Shown: positions 27,845-37,077 of the stretch, in pieces
How positions within the stretch are numbered: the first letter of the stretch is position 1
How the letters are laid out: the number at the start of each line of letters is the position of its first letter
DNA from: Bradyrhizobium australiense
Lineage (GTDB): Bacteria > Pseudomonadota > Alphaproteobacteria > Rhizobiales > Xanthobacteraceae
Assembly: GCF_013114825.1 (NCBI RefSeq)
Contig: NZ_JAAVLX010000002.1
Coordinates: 620,001 to 684,000 of the forward strand
Reading direction: 5' to 3'
DNA length: 64,000 bases
The notes under the pieces: generated by a model
The model's input: only the letters and a program-made list of their open reading frames with translations
What the model was told of the DNA's origin: nothing
Databases searched by the model: none
Made by a program: the position numbers and the translations under genes

Positions 27845-28623
27845 GCTTTTTCTCCAGGCTCGACCACCGCCGGGGTCGCAGGCGCGGCGCCGGACGATGC
27901 CGGAGCGCCCCCCTCGTGGCGGCGCAATCCATTGTAGATCACCTCAGCCATGGCCGCGCTCGCCGCCTCGGCATCTCCTCCAGCGATCGCATCGACAATA
28001 CGCTGGTGCCATAACAGCACCGTCTCGCGGTCCTGCGTTTCGACCGGCGCGCTGAGCAGGAAGGAGGCCCGCAACGCCGCCTCGATGACGTTACCGATCG
28101 AGCGCATGAACAGATTGCCGGAGGCATTGGCGACGGCCAGGTGCAAGGCAAGATCGCCATCGGCAAAGCCAACGGAGTCGGAGGCCTCGCGCCGCATCCG
28201 CTCCATGCTCCGGTGCAGTTCGGCGATGTCGGCTTCCGAGCGCCGGGCCGCCGCCAGCGCGGCAGCGCGCGGCTCGACCGCGAGCCGGATTTCGGCGAGA
28301 TCGTTGAGAAAGCGCCGGTCGATGCCGGCATCGAGATGCCAGGCCAGCACGTCGGCGTCGAACATGTTCCAGGCGCCGCGCTCGCGCACCACGGTGCCGA
28401 CCCGCGCCTTGGTGGTGAGCAGCCCCTTCGCGACTAGGGTCTTGACGCTCTCGCGCAACACCGGCCGCGATACGCCGAACATCGCGGTGAGTTCGGCATC
28501 GCCCGGCAGGCGGGCACCCTCGGCGTAGCGGCCGGCAATGATGTCGACGCCAACACTGCGGGCAACCTCGGCGTGGTTGGAATGCGCGCGCCGCGTCGGA
28601 ATGACGACAAGCCGGGAGGTCAT
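27841..28623 (-). CDS. FadR/GntR-family transcriptional regulator
   Basis: This frame encodes 260 residues. The N-terminal winged helix is EGARLPGDAELTAMFGVSRPVLRESVKTLVAKG; the FCD effector domain follows. ATG 28623 overlaps the yjfF stop; the longer open frame reads back through permease genes and is rejected. The gene is in mid-operon between transport and catabolic genes, so it is probably autoregulated with them. A C-terminal Ala/Pro-rich tail is dispensable-looking. Confidence 0.9.
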   Translation of the reverse strand: MTSRLVVIPTRRAHSNHAEVARSVGVDIIAGRYAEGARLPGDAELTAMFGVSRPVLRESVKTLVAKGLLTTKARVGTVVRERGAWNMFDADVLAWHLDAGIDRRFLNDLAEIRLAVEPRAAALAAARRSEADIAELHRSMERMRREASDSVGFADGDLALHLAVANASGNLFMRSIGNVIEAALRASFLLSAPVETQDRETVLLWHQRIVDAIAGGDAEAASAAMAEVIYNGLRRHEGGAPASSGAAPATPAVVEPGEKA

Positions 28624-29603
28624 GATTTGAGGACTCCTGCCTTGCGGGGGCCGGCGCGGCTGGCAATGCCCAGCATGGCCTGCTGCAGGGCGATGAACGC
28701 GAAAAGCAGGATACCGGTCACGATCTTGGTCCACCAGCTCGACAAGGTTCCATCGAAATTGATGTAGGTCTGGATCAGACCCTGAATCAGCACGCCGAGC
28801 AACGTGCCGGCGACCGAGCCCTGGCCGCCGGTCAGCAGGGTGCCGCCGATCACCACGGCGGCAATCGAATCGAGCTCGACACCGACGGCGGACAGCGAGT
28901 AGCCCGCCGCCGTGTAAAACGAGAATACGATGCCGGCGAGACCGGCAAGGACGCTCGACAGCATATAGATGCGCACCGTCATCGACCCGACCGGAATGCC
29001 CATCAGCGCGGTGGTCGCGCGGCTGCCGCCGAGCGCATAGACGTTGGCCCCGAAGCGCGTGAAATGCAGCAGCGCCGCGCCTGCCGCGACCACCGCGAGC
29101 ATGATGAGGGCAATGGCGGTAAGCCGGCCTCCCCCAGGCAGTCGCAGCGCGAAATCCGACACCGTCGAATAGAGCGGCGCGGTGATCGGCGTCGATTCCG
29201 TCGACATCAGGAAGCTGGCACCGCGGGCGAGGAACATGCCCGCCAGCGTGACGATGAAAGGCGGCATGTCGAAGACGTGGATGATGGCGCCCATGGCCGC
29301 GCCAAAGGCGGCGCACAGCAGCAGGATCGCCGCGAAGGCGACCAGCGGCGGCACGCCGAGGCGCTCGATCGCCAGCGCAACGAAGACGGTAGTGAAGCCG
29401 ATCACCGAGCCGACCGACAAGTCGATGCCCCCGGAAATGATCACAAACGTCATGCCGGTGGCGACGATGCCGAGGAAGGCATTGTCGGTCAGCAGATTGG
29501 CGGCCACCCGGGTGGAGGCGAAATTGGGGAATTGCGCCGTGCAGAGCGCAAATCCGGCGACAAAAACCATGGCTGTTATCGCGACCGGCGGAAGCCCCCT
29601 CAT
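28620..29603 (-). CDS. yjfF: Galactofuranose-type ABC transporter permease YjfF
   Basis: This frame encodes 327 residues with about ten membrane segments. The signatures are TFVIISGGIDLSVGSVIGFT and DMPPFIVTLAGMFLARGASF. The start MRGLPPVAITAM at 29603 overlaps ytfT by 4 bp. It forms the channel with YtfT. Confidence 0.9.
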   Translation of the reverse strand: MRGLPPVAITAMVFVAGFALCTAQFPNFASTRVAANLLTDNAFLGIVATGMTFVIISGGIDLSVGSVIGFTTVFVALAIERLGVPPLVAFAAILLLCAAFGAAMGAIIHVFDMPPFIVTLAGMFLARGASFLMSTESTPITAPLYSTVSDFALRLPGGGRLTAIALIMLAVVAAGAALLHFTRFGANVYALGGSRATTALMGIPVGSMTVRIYMLSSVLAGLAGIVFSFYTAAGYSLSAVGVELDSIAAVVIGGTLLTGGQGSVAGTLLGVLIQGLIQTYINFDGTLSSWWTKIVTGILLFAFIALQQAMLGIASRAGPRKAGVLKS

Positions 29604-30586
29604 TGGCGGGCCCTCCCAAGCACGGCCCCGGCGCTCGCGAAGCGCGGCGACTGCAGCAGCAGGACGACCAGCACGACGGCCGCCTTTACCAGGAGATTGA
29701 ACTCCGGCGGATAGCCCGACAGCAAAATTCCGGTATTCATGGCCTGGATGATCAAGGCGCCGACCATCGCCAGCACCAGGCTGAAGCGTCCGCCGAACAG
29801 CGAGGTGCCGCCGATCACGACCGCCAGAATGGCGTCGAGCTCGAGCCACAGCCCGGCATTATTGGCATCCGCGCCCATGATGTCGGCGGCGGCGATGATG
29901 CCGGCAAGCGCGGCGCACAGGCCGCACCACACATAGACCGCGAGGATCATGGCGCGCGTGCCGATCCCCGCCAGTTCGCTCGCCCTTGCATTGCCGCCGG
30001 TCGCCTCGATCAACAGGCCAAGCGCCGAACCACGGACCACCGCACCGGTGATAACCAGCATACCGAGCTCGACAGCGACCGGCGCCGGAACGCCAAGCAC
30101 GGCGCCATTGCCGAGCCAGACCAGGTCGGGCGCGGTGAAAGTGACGATCCGGCCTTCCGTGATGAGCTGCGCGACGCCGCGGCCGGCCACCATCAGGATC
30201 AGAGTGGCGACGATCGGCTGGATACCGAGCACCGCCACGAGAAAGCCGTTCCATAGCCCGCACAGCAGCCCGGCGCCGAGGGCTGCGGCGAGCGCCACAG
30301 GCATACCGTGGGCGTCGGCGAGGCTCGCAGCAATCGCGCCGGCTATCGCCATGACGGCCCCTACCGACAGGTCGATGCCGCGCGTCGCGATGACCAGCAC
30401 CATGCCCAGAGAAAGCAGCGCGACCGGCGCGCCGCGGTTGAGAACATCGATCAGGCTGCCGAACAGGCGCCCGTCCTGCATTCGCAGATCGAAGAATTGC
30501 GGCGAGACGGCGCGGTCGAGCGCGAGGATCACCAGCAAGGCGATGATCTGGGCAAGGCCGCGGCTTTGCAGCAGTCTTTGCATCAT
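29600..30586 (-). CDS. ytfT: Galactofuranose-type ABC transporter permease YtfT
   Basis: This frame encodes 328 residues, polytopic, with LVIATRGIDLSVGAVMAIAGA and GIQPIVATLILMVAGRGVAQL. It overlaps ytfR and yjfF by 4 bp each. Two different permeases in one importer is the normal arrangement for YtfQRT-YjfF. Confidence 0.92.
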   Translation of the reverse strand: MMQRLLQSRGLAQIIALLVILALDRAVSPQFFDLRMQDGRLFGSLIDVLNRGAPVALLSLGMVLVIATRGIDLSVGAVMAIAGAIAASLADAHGMPVALAAALGAGLLCGLWNGFLVAVLGIQPIVATLILMVAGRGVAQLITEGRIVTFTAPDLVWLGNGAVLGVPAPVAVELGMLVITGAVVRGSALGLLIEATGGNARASELAGIGTRAMILAVYVWCGLCAALAGIIAAADIMGADANNAGLWLELDAILAVVIGGTSLFGGRFSLVLAMVGALIIQAMNTGILLSGYPPEFNLLVKAAVVLVVLLLQSPRFASAGAVLGRARQ

Positions 30587-32127
30587 GCTTGCCCGGCTTC
30601 CGCACCGGCGGTGCCGGTGGCGGCAATTGCCGCCAGAACATTGGAGACGTCGATGGCTTCCCCTTCCAGCTCATCGATATGGGCACGGTCGCGCAGCACG
30701 ATCACCCTGTCGGAATAGGTCACGATCTCGTCGAGCTCGGAAGAGATCACCAGCAGCGCCAGGCCGTCGTCGCACAGTTCGCGGATCAGGCGAATGATCT
30801 CGGCGTGGGCGCCGACATCGATGCCGCGGGTCGGCTCGTCCAAAACCAGAAGGCGCGGCGCGGTGGCGAGCCAGCGGGCGAGCAGCACCTTCTGCTGGTT
30901 GCCGCCAGACAACAGCCCGATTGGGCGCTCCGGCTCCGGCGGGCGAATGTCGAGCAGCCGGATGAACCGTATCGCGATCCCCTCCTGCTCGGCGCGAGAC
31001 AGCGGCTTTGTGAGGCCGCGCTTGGCCTGCAGCGCCAGCACGATGTTTTCGCGCACGGTCAGATCAGCAATGATGCCCTCGGTCTTGCGTTCTTCCGGGC
31101 AATAGCCGAAGCCATGGGCAACCGCATCGCGTGGCGACTGCAGCCGGACAGGCTTGCCTTCGACGGTCGCGCTGCCGCTGTCGGCGCGCTCGGCGCCAAA
31201 CACCAGTCGCGCGGTTTCGGTGCGCCCCGAGCCGAGCAAGCCAGCCAAGCCAATCACCTCCCCGCGGCGAAGCGCGAGATTGAACGGCGCGACGCAGCCG
31301 ACCTTGCCATAGCCCTCGAAACGCGCGCAGACCTCCCCCGCCTGCCGCACCTTCGCCGCCGCGCGCTCGCTGGTAGTCCCGGCAAGCTCGCGGCCAAGCA
31401 TCATGCGGATCAGTTCGATCCGCGGCAGTTCGGCGGTCTCCCGCTCGCCGATCAGCCGGCCGTTGCGCAAGACTGTGATGCGATCGCAGATCTCATAGAC
31501 CTGATCGAGAAAATGCGTGACGAAGATGACGCCGATGCCGCGTAGCGCGAGCTTGCGCATCACCGCGAACAGGATCTCGACTTCATGGCGATCAAGGCTT
31601 GCGGTCGGCTCATCGAGGATCAGCACGCGCGCCGACTGGTCGACGGCGCGCGCAATCGCGGTGATGTGCTGAACCGCGACAGAATAATTTCCGAGCGGCT
31701 CGGCGACGTCGATATGGAGGTCGAATTCTGCAAGGAGTTCGGCGGCGCGGCGGCGCATCTCGGCCTCGCGCACCAAACCGAACCGCGTCGGCTGCCTGCC
31801 GAGATAGAGGTTTTGCGCCACCGACAGGTTCAGGAGCAAATTGACTTCCTGATAGACGGTCGCAATCCCCGCATCCACCGCGGCCTTGGCCGATCGCGGC
31901 GCAACCTCGGCGCCGCCGAGCCTGACGATGCCGGTGTCGCGCGGGAAAACACCGGTCACCGTCTTGATCAGCGTGGACTTGCCGGCGCCATTCTCGCCGA
32001 GCAGCGCGTGGATTTCGCCGGCCCGCAAGGTGAAATCCACCTCCTGCAGGGCCCGCAGCGTGCCAAAACTTTTGCTCAAGCCGCGCACCTCCAGCAAAGC
32101 AGAGCCAGGGTCGGAACTTGCATTCAT
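30583..32127 (-). CDS. ytfR: Galactofuranose-type ABC transporter ATPase YtfR
   Basis: This frame encodes 514 residues in two ABC domains. The first domain has GENGAGKST and LDEPTASLD; the second has GLLGSGRTE and LSGGNQQKVLLARWL. It follows ytfQ after a 128-bp gap that contains a hairpin. Confidence 0.93.
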   Translation of the reverse strand: MNASSDPGSALLEVRGLSKSFGTLRALQEVDFTLRAGEIHALLGENGAGKSTLIKTVTGVFPRDTGIVRLGGAEVAPRSAKAAVDAGIATVYQEVNLLLNLSVAQNLYLGRQPTRFGLVREAEMRRRAAELLAEFDLHIDVAEPLGNYSVAVQHITAIARAVDQSARVLILDEPTASLDRHEVEILFAVMRKLALRGIGVIFVTHFLDQVYEICDRITVLRNGRLIGERETAELPRIELIRMMLGRELAGTTSERAAAKVRQAGEVCARFEGYGKVGCVAPFNLALRRGEVIGLAGLLGSGRTETARLVFGAERADSGSATVEGKPVRLQSPRDAVAHGFGYCPEERKTEGIIADLTVRENIVLALQAKRGLTKPLSRAEQEGIAIRFIRLLDIRPPEPERPIGLLSGGNQQKVLLARWLATAPRLLVLDEPTRGIDVGAHAEIIRLIRELCDDGLALLVISSELDEIVTYSDRVIVLRDRAHIDELEGEAIDVSNVLAAIAATGTAGAEAGQA

Positions 32128-32215
32128 GCCGGCATCACTCCCACCGACTCTCGCGTCAACGCCAAACGCCCGGCATGTTCGCCTTGTGAGGCGGATTCGT
32201 CGAGAAGGCTTTTGT

Positions 32216-32240
32216 CGCCGGGCCCGTTCAGGACCCGGCG
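32216..32240 (-). terminator. Hairpin between ytfQ and ytfR
   Basis: A 7-bp GC stem (CGCCGGG with CCCGGCG) and an 11-nt loop lie 16 bp after the ytfQ stop. There is no T-tract. The position repeats that of the hairpin after chvE. Confidence 0.4.
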
Positions 32241-32255
32241 GCGCGAACAGGCCGG

Positions 32256-33230
32256 TCAGTAGCCGAGGCCCTTTTTGCTGTCATAGATCTTCTGCGGATC
32301 ATCGGCCGCCGTGTAGAGCTTCGATTCCGTCTGGATCCACTTCGGCGGCACCGTTCCCTTCGCCTTGTAGGCCATGATGGCGTCCAGCGCCGGGCCCGCC
32401 ATGTTCGGCGTCAGCTCGACGGTGGCATTGGCCTCGCCGGCCGCGATCGCCTTGAAGATGTCGGGCACCGCATCGATCGACACAGTCAGGATATCCTTGC
32501 CGGGCTTGAGGCCGGCCTCCTTCATCGCCTGGATTGCGCCGACCATCATGTCGTCGTTATGGGCATAGACGGCGCAGATCGTCTTGCCGCCGCCTTCGGC
32601 CTTGATGAAGCTTTCCATCACCTCCTTGCCCTTGGCGCGGGTGAAGTCGCCGGTCTGGCTGCGCACCACCTTGAGATTGGCGTTCTTGGCGACGACGCTG
32701 TCAAAACCCTTCTTGCGGTTGGTTGCGACGCTCGCGCCTACCGTGCCCTGCAGCTCAACGACGTTGCAGGCTTTCCCGGCCATGGCCTTCGCCAGCCATT
32801 CGCCGGCGACCGCACCTTCGTGCACGCTGTCCGAGGTGACGGCGGTGAGATAGAGCTCCTTGCCCGACGGATCGATGTCGCGGTCGAGCAGCACCACCGG
32901 AATCTTGGCTTCCTTGGCCTCCTTCAACACCGCATCCCAGCCGCTCGACACGACAGGCGCGAGGAAGATGGCGTCGACGCCTTGGGCGATGAAGGAACGG
33001 ATCGCCTTGATCTGGTTCTCCTGCTTTTGCTGGGCGTCGGCGATCTTGAGCGTGACCTTGCGCTTGGCGGCCTCTGATTTGGAGACCGAGGTCTCCGCCG
33101 CCCGCCAGCCGGATTCGGATCCGATCTGGGAGAAGCCGACGGTCAATTCAGCCGCGGTTGCCGGGAGCGAGAGGGTGATGGCGACCAGGGCGGTCGCCGC
33201 GAGGAGGGCTTTGGAGGTCATGAGGCGCAT
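32256..33230 (-). CDS. ytfQ: Galactofuranose-type substrate-binding protein YtfQ
   Basis: This frame encodes 324 residues with a signal peptide ending LSLPATAAE. The mature protein begins LTVGFSQIGSESGWRAAETSV, the YtfQ hallmark, and has LAPVVSSGWDAVLKEAKEA and LLDRDID. In E. coli this protein binds galactofuranose; ligands here are inferred. It is the first gene of the sugar operon and divergent from garD. Confidence 0.93.
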   Translation of the reverse strand: MRLMTSKALLAATALVAITLSLPATAAELTVGFSQIGSESGWRAAETSVSKSEAAKRKVTLKIADAQQKQENQIKAIRSFIAQGVDAIFLAPVVSSGWDAVLKEAKEAKIPVVLLDRDIDPSGKELYLTAVTSDSVHEGAVAGEWLAKAMAGKACNVVELQGTVGASVATNRKKGFDSVVAKNANLKVVRSQTGDFTRAKGKEVMESFIKAEGGGKTICAVYAHNDDMMVGAIQAMKEAGLKPGKDILTVSIDAVPDIFKAIAAGEANATVELTPNMAGPALDAIMAYKAKGTVPPKWIQTESKLYTAADDPQKIYDSKKGLGY

Positions 33231-33342
33231 TCTCCCAAATGTTGTTCAGGGTGCCTGCATCCCCAAAATTGGTATCATGGCACCTTTTGAGCTGTCCGTT
33301 GGCGGCAGCGCGGGCAATATTTCACGGAAGATCGGCCCTGAC

Positions 33343-33361
33343 TAGTAATATTATTTTACTA
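33343..33361. promoter_or_regulatory. AT-rich inverted repeat between ytfQ and garD
   Basis: TAGTAA, seven A/T bases, then TTACTA stands out in GC-rich surroundings in the 267-bp divergent region. FadR-type GntR regulators bind short palindromes with GT/AC half-sites, so it may be the operator for the regulator at 27841-28623, or simply a promoter. Confidence 0.45.
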
Positions 33362-33497
33362 TTTGGTTCCAGATCGGGCCTCATCGCCTATCCGGCGTTT
33401 GCTTCCCGCAATAAGGCCGCGCGGTTTGATCTTGATTGGCCCACGCATGCGGCGCAGTTACGCGTTGTCTGATGCCGCCCGTGAACAAGGATTCGAT

Positions 33498-35033
33498 ATG
33501 GAGACCGCCACCGCGAAACCGCTCTACATCCGTATGCACGCGGACGATAACGTCGCGATCGTCGCGAACCGCGGCGGCCTGCATTCAGGCGCCGAATTTG
33601 CCTGCGGTTTGCGGCTGATCGAACAGATCCCGCAAGGCCACAAGGTGGCCCTCGCCGACATCGGAGAAGGCGAAGCCATTCGCCGCTACGGCGAGATCAT
33701 CGGCCATGCTGCAGCGCCGATCACCAAGGGGAGCTGGGTCAAGGAATCGCTGGTGCAGATGCCTGACGCGCCATCGTTCGACAATCTGCCGAAGCCGAAC
33801 GGCGGCGCGATCAGGCTGCCGCCGCTGGAAGGCTACACGTTCAAAGGCTACCGGAATGCCGACGGTTCGGTCGGCACCCGCAACATGCTCGCCATCTCGA
33901 CCAGCGTGCAGTGCGTCGCCGGCACGGTCGAGTTCGCGCTGGAGCGGATTCGCAAGGAGCTGTTGCCGAACTATCCCAACGTCGACGACGTGGTGGCCGT
34001 CACGCATGCCTATGGCTGCGGGGTCGCGATCAACGCGCCGGGCGCCGCTGTGCCGATCCGCACGCTGCAGAACCTGGCGCGCAATCCCAATTTCGGCGGC
34101 GAGGTGATGATCGTTGGCCTCGGCTGCGAGAAGCTGCAGCCCGAATTGTTGCTGCCCGAGGGCATGAGTGCCGATGACGAAATCATGCGCATGCAGGACG
34201 AAGACCTCACCGGCTTCGGCGAGATCGTCGAGGACATCGTCCAGATGGCGGATGCACGCCTCAAGATATTGGACCAGCGCCGCCGCGAGACCTGCCCGGC
34301 CTCGGCGCTGGTGGTCGGCATGCAATGCGGCGGCAGCGATGCGTTCTCGGGCGTGACCGCCAATCCGGCGCTGGGTTTTGCTGCGGACCTGCTGGTCCGC
34401 GCCGGCGCCACCGTGATGTTTTCCGAAGTCACGGAGGTGCGCGACGCGATCCATCTCCTGACGCCGCGCGCGGCCAACCAGGAGGTCGCGGACGCGCTGG
34501 TGCGCGAGATGGCCTGGTATGATCGCTATCTCGCCGGTGGCGAGGCCGACCGCAGCGCCAACACCACGCCGGGCAACAAGAAGGGCGGCCTCTCCAACAT
34601 CGTCGAGAAGGCGATGGGCTCGGTGATCAAGTCCGGCACCAGCCCGATCGCGGGCGTACTGGCGCCGGGCGAACGCGTCGGCCAAAAGGGGCTGATTTTT
34701 GCGGCGACACCGGCAAGCGATTTTGTCTGCGGGACGCTGCAATTGGCCTCGGGCATGACGCTGCACGTCTTCACCACCGGCCGCGGCACGCCCTATGGAC
34801 TTGCCGCCGTGCCGGTCATCAAGGTCTCCACCCGTAGCGAGCTGAAGCAACGTTGGCACGACCTGATCGATGTCGACGCCGGCAGCATCGCAACCGGCGA
34901 TGCGACGATCGAAGACGTCGGCTGGGAAATATTCCGCCTGATCCTCGACGTGGCGAGCGGACGCGAGACCTGGGCCGAGCACTGGAAGCTGACCAACGCG
35001 CTCGCCCTGTTCAATCCGGGTCCCGTAACCTGA
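33498..35033 (+). CDS. garD: Galactarate dehydratase GarD
   Basis: This frame encodes 511 residues (E. coli GarD has 523). It belongs to the UxaA/GarD family: an N-terminal SAF-like domain, then the catalytic part with [32 protein letters not shown] and [20 protein letters not shown]. It converts galactarate to 5-keto-4-deoxyglucarate, the KdgD substrate. ATG 33498 has an AAGGA site; the open frame upstream crosses the promoter region. Confidence 0.92.
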   Translation: METATAKPLYIRMHADDNVAIVANRGGLHSGAEFACGLRLIEQIPQGHKVALADIGEGEAIRRYGEIIGHAAAPITKGSWVKESLVQMPDAPSFDNLPKPNGGAIRLPPLEGYTFKGYRNADGSVGTRNMLAISTSVQCVAGTVEFALERIRKELLPNYPNVDDVVAVTHAYGCGVAINAPGAAVPIRTLQNLARNPNFGGEVMIVGLGCEKLQPELLLPEGMSADDEIMRMQDEDLTGFGEIVEDIVQMADARLKILDQRRRETCPASALVVGMQCGGSDAFSGVTANPALGFAADLLVRAGATVMFSEVTEVRDAIHLLTPRAANQEVADALVREMAWYDRYLAGGEADRSANTTPGNKKGGLSNIVEKAMGSVIKSGTSPIAGVLAPGERVGQKGLIFAATPASDFVCGTLQLASGMTLHVFTTGRGTPYGLAAVPVIKVSTRSELKQRWHDLIDVDAGSIATGDATIEDVGWEIFRLILDVASGRETWAEHWKLTNALALFNPGPVT

Positions 35034-35057
35034 GGCGATACAGGCAAGATGCCTGAC

Positions 35058-35083
35058 TGCGGCCGTCGCGAGATGCGGCCGCA
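35058..35083. terminator. Hairpin between convergent garD and host-attachment gene
   Basis: An 8-bp perfect stem TGCGGCCG/CGGCCGCA with a 10-nt loop lies in the 55-bp gap. It could serve both strands. Confidence 0.5.
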
Positions 35084-35088
35084 AGCGG

Positions 35089-35544
35089 CTACGCCGCCAT
35101 CAGCCTTTCGATATCGGGTATCGGGTGGGAAGTTAATTGCTTCGGAATTTCGCCTACAATCCGCTCTGCCACTTCGGCATGATAAGCCTGTCGGAGATTG
35201 CCCAGAACTTTCGCCGGGGCAACGACAACTAATTTGTCGAAGCGATTACCGTGTGCCAGACGATAGAGCGCGTCGGCAATGACGCCGGCGAACCGCTCTT
35301 CGGCGATATAATGCCAATCGGCTTGCTCCATTGCGCTTCGCGCCGCACCGACACTCTGGACGGACCGCCCGGGACGATCGGTTCCCTGCTCGCGCGTTGC
35401 CGGATTTTCCTGCTCAAGCACATGCTCCACCTGCAGATTGAGCTGCTGCGGGGTGCCTTTGTTGCGTAGAAAGAGGGCCTTTTGGCCATCGCCGATGAGA
35501 ACGAGCGTGTTGTGGGAAATGCGGGGCTTCGGTTCAGTGGTCAT
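35089..35544 (-). CDS. Host-attachment family protein
   Basis: This frame encodes 151 residues. The segments LVLIGDGQKALFLRNKGTPQQLNL and DKLVVVAPAKVLGNLRQAYH match the family first described in Agrobacterium as needed for attachment to plant cells (baeRF-like fold, role uncertain). The start MTTEPKPRI at 35544 is more family-like than the upstream ATG. A degenerate stress promoter (CGAAC-N16-CGTT) lies just upstream on this strand. Confidence 0.8.
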   Translation of the reverse strand: MTTEPKPRISHNTLVLIGDGQKALFLRNKGTPQQLNLQVEHVLEQENPATREQGTDRPGRSVQSVGAARSAMEQADWHYIAEERFAGVIADALYRLAHGNRFDKLVVVAPAKVLGNLRQAYHAEVAERIVGEIPKQLTSHPIPDIERLMAA

Positions 35545-35620
35545 TATCGGTGCTCCATGCGGCCTAACGCATGAAGCGCCGGGTAGTTCGCCTGCGGAAC
35601 GGAAGTGGTGCGAGCGACAA

Positions 35621-35646
35621 GAGAAGCGGCCTTCAGGCCGCCTCTC
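35621..35646 (-). terminator. Hairpin after the DUF1236 gene
   Basis: GAGAAGCGGCC and GGCCGCCTCTC pair around a 4-nt loop with one mismatch. It begins 18 bp after the stop of the upstream gene on the minus strand. Confidence 0.45.
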
Positions 35647-35663
35647 CTCGCCTTCCTTACACA

Positions 35664-36842
35664 TCAGTCTTCGATCTCCTCGATGATCCGGCGTTCGCTA
35701 GGTTCGATGATATAGGTCCGATCGTCCCGCTCGATGTAGCGATACTCACGCAGCCGTGGAGATTCCCGATATACCTCATCCGGGAATGATCTGATCTCGA
35801 CCGAATCCGGCAGGCGGTCCCCGACGCGCACGCGCGTGGAAGTGGCGCTGCCCGTGGTGCGCTGCTCGGTTCTGTTCGAACGCTGCTCCGTCCTCGACGA
35901 GCGCGCGTGCTTGCGGACAACATCCCTGTCGCTATCCGAGAAGGTCTGCTTGCGCGGTGCCGGGGCCGCCGCGGTCGATTGGCCTCCGCGCGGCAGCACG
36001 TCGACGATCTTGTAGGTCGAGGGGTCGACGATCACGATGTCCTCGCGGACCAGGATGAAGTTGTAGCCGCGGTATTGCGGCATCACCTCGACAACTTCAG
36101 CCGGCAGCGGCTCGAAATGCACACCGCGCGGGACGACCGTGCCCACCGACAATGAGAAGTTGACGTTGGTCACGGGCTTGACGTTCAGCCGACTGATGGA
36201 TGTGCTCACGCGGGTACGCTGATTTTCCGTCAGATTGGCCGAGACGTTGACGTTTGTCTGCGACTGCGCGGTGTTGGTCTGCGTGTTCGAAGGCTGAGCC
36301 GCCGTATTGGTCGAAGGCTGGGCAGATCCGCTCTTCGTCGCATCGTTAGTCGCATTGGCCGGACCCGTTGATTGCTGCGTGCTTGTCGACTGGTTATTAG
36401 CCGGCGGCGATGTATTGGTCTGCGCCTGCGAAGGCTGTGATGACGAGCCCGGTTGGGCAGATTGCGCCTGCGATGGCTGCTGCGATGGTTGCTGAGCCTG
36501 CTGATGCTGCGCAGGTGGGTTGGCTGAACTGCCGTCGGATCTCGCCTGCGACGCCGCGCCAGACTGAGACGCCGTGCCGGACTGATTCTGAGGCGCCGTG
36601 CCAGGCTGGTTTGACTGGGCCTGCGGACGTGGCGAATCGGCGGTGGCATTGGTCGGCGGTTTCTGCGCGTCCGACTTGTCGCTTTGGTTATTTTGCGGTG
36701 TCGCAGGTGATGGCGCCGCCTTGGGAGACTGGCTTTGCGCTGCCGGTGTGTTGGTTCTCTGCTGATCACTCGGCGATTGCGCGAATGCGCTTGTGCCCAG
36801 CATCAGTGCGGCGATGGCGCCGCCTAGCAGGCTTTGTTTCAT
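35664..36842 (-). CDS. DUF1236 secreted protein with long Gln/Ser/Pro-rich linker
   Basis: This frame encodes 392 residues from the inner ATG at 36842, giving a proper signal peptide (MKQSLLGGAIAALMLGTSAFAQ). A further in-frame ATG at 36896 arises from an exact 54-bp duplication and would add 18 residues. Residues about 23-195 are a low-complexity linker of Gln, Ser, Thr, Asn, Pro and Ala. Two DUF1236-type segments follow: one around VPRGVHFEPLPAEVVEVMPQ, the other around LPDSVEIRSFPDEVYRESP near the C-terminus. It is probably periplasmic or cell-surface; its function is unknown. A near-consensus stress promoter lies at 36947-36972. Confidence 0.85.
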   Translation of the reverse strand: MKQSLLGGAIAALMLGTSAFAQSPSDQQRTNTPAAQSQSPKAAPSPATPQNNQSDKSDAQKPPTNATADSPRPQAQSNQPGTAPQNQSGTASQSGAASQARSDGSSANPPAQHQQAQQPSQQPSQAQSAQPGSSSQPSQAQTNTSPPANNQSTSTQQSTGPANATNDATKSGSAQPSTNTAAQPSNTQTNTAQSQTNVNVSANLTENQRTRVSTSISRLNVKPVTNVNFSLSVGTVVPRGVHFEPLPAEVVEVMPQYRGYNFILVREDIVIVDPSTYKIVDVLPRGGQSTAAAPAPRKQTFSDSDRDVVRKHARSSRTEQRSNRTEQRTTGSATSTRVRVGDRLPDSVEIRSFPDEVYRESPRLREYRYIERDDRTYIIEPSERRIIEEIED

Positions 36843-36926
36843 GTTCCACTCCTTGTTCCGTTCTTGGAAGATGCCGCCTAGCAGGCTTTGTTTCATGTTC
36901 CACTCCTTGTTCCGTTCTTGGAAGAT
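36819..36926. repeat. Exact 54-bp tandem duplication over the DUF1236 start
   Basis: Copies at 36819-36872 and 36873-36926 are identical. Each contains the ribosome site, ATG and first eight codons (MKQSLLGG) of the gene on the minus strand. Since 54 is divisible by three, both starts are in frame. Confidence 0.95.
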
Positions 36927-36946
36927 TATGTCTTTACCGGTGGAAT

Positions 36947-36972
36947 AACTCTGCGTGGCTGCGCGCTGTTCC
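36947..36972 (-). promoter_or_regulatory. EcfG-like promoter for the DUF1236 gene
   Basis: The minus strand reads GGAAC, 17 nt, AGTT. One base differs from GGAAC-N16/17-CGTT. Confidence 0.45.
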
Positions 36973-37077
36973 GGTCAATGTGTCGACCGGAACTTCCTCC
37001 TCATTGCTTTAGCTACCGGAACCAAAGTGGGTGCGACGCTTTGAGCCCGCGGGCAGCGTTCGAACGAGGAGGAACTT

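Noticed and set aside
27841..29619. 592-codon frame read as a permease-regulator fusion
   Set aside because: The first 330 codons are out of frame with yjfF and lack membrane character; only the last 260 encode the FadR-type regulator.
33585..35084. 499-codon minus-strand frame
   Set aside because: It is the antisense shadow of garD, with low-complexity Arg/Gln composition.
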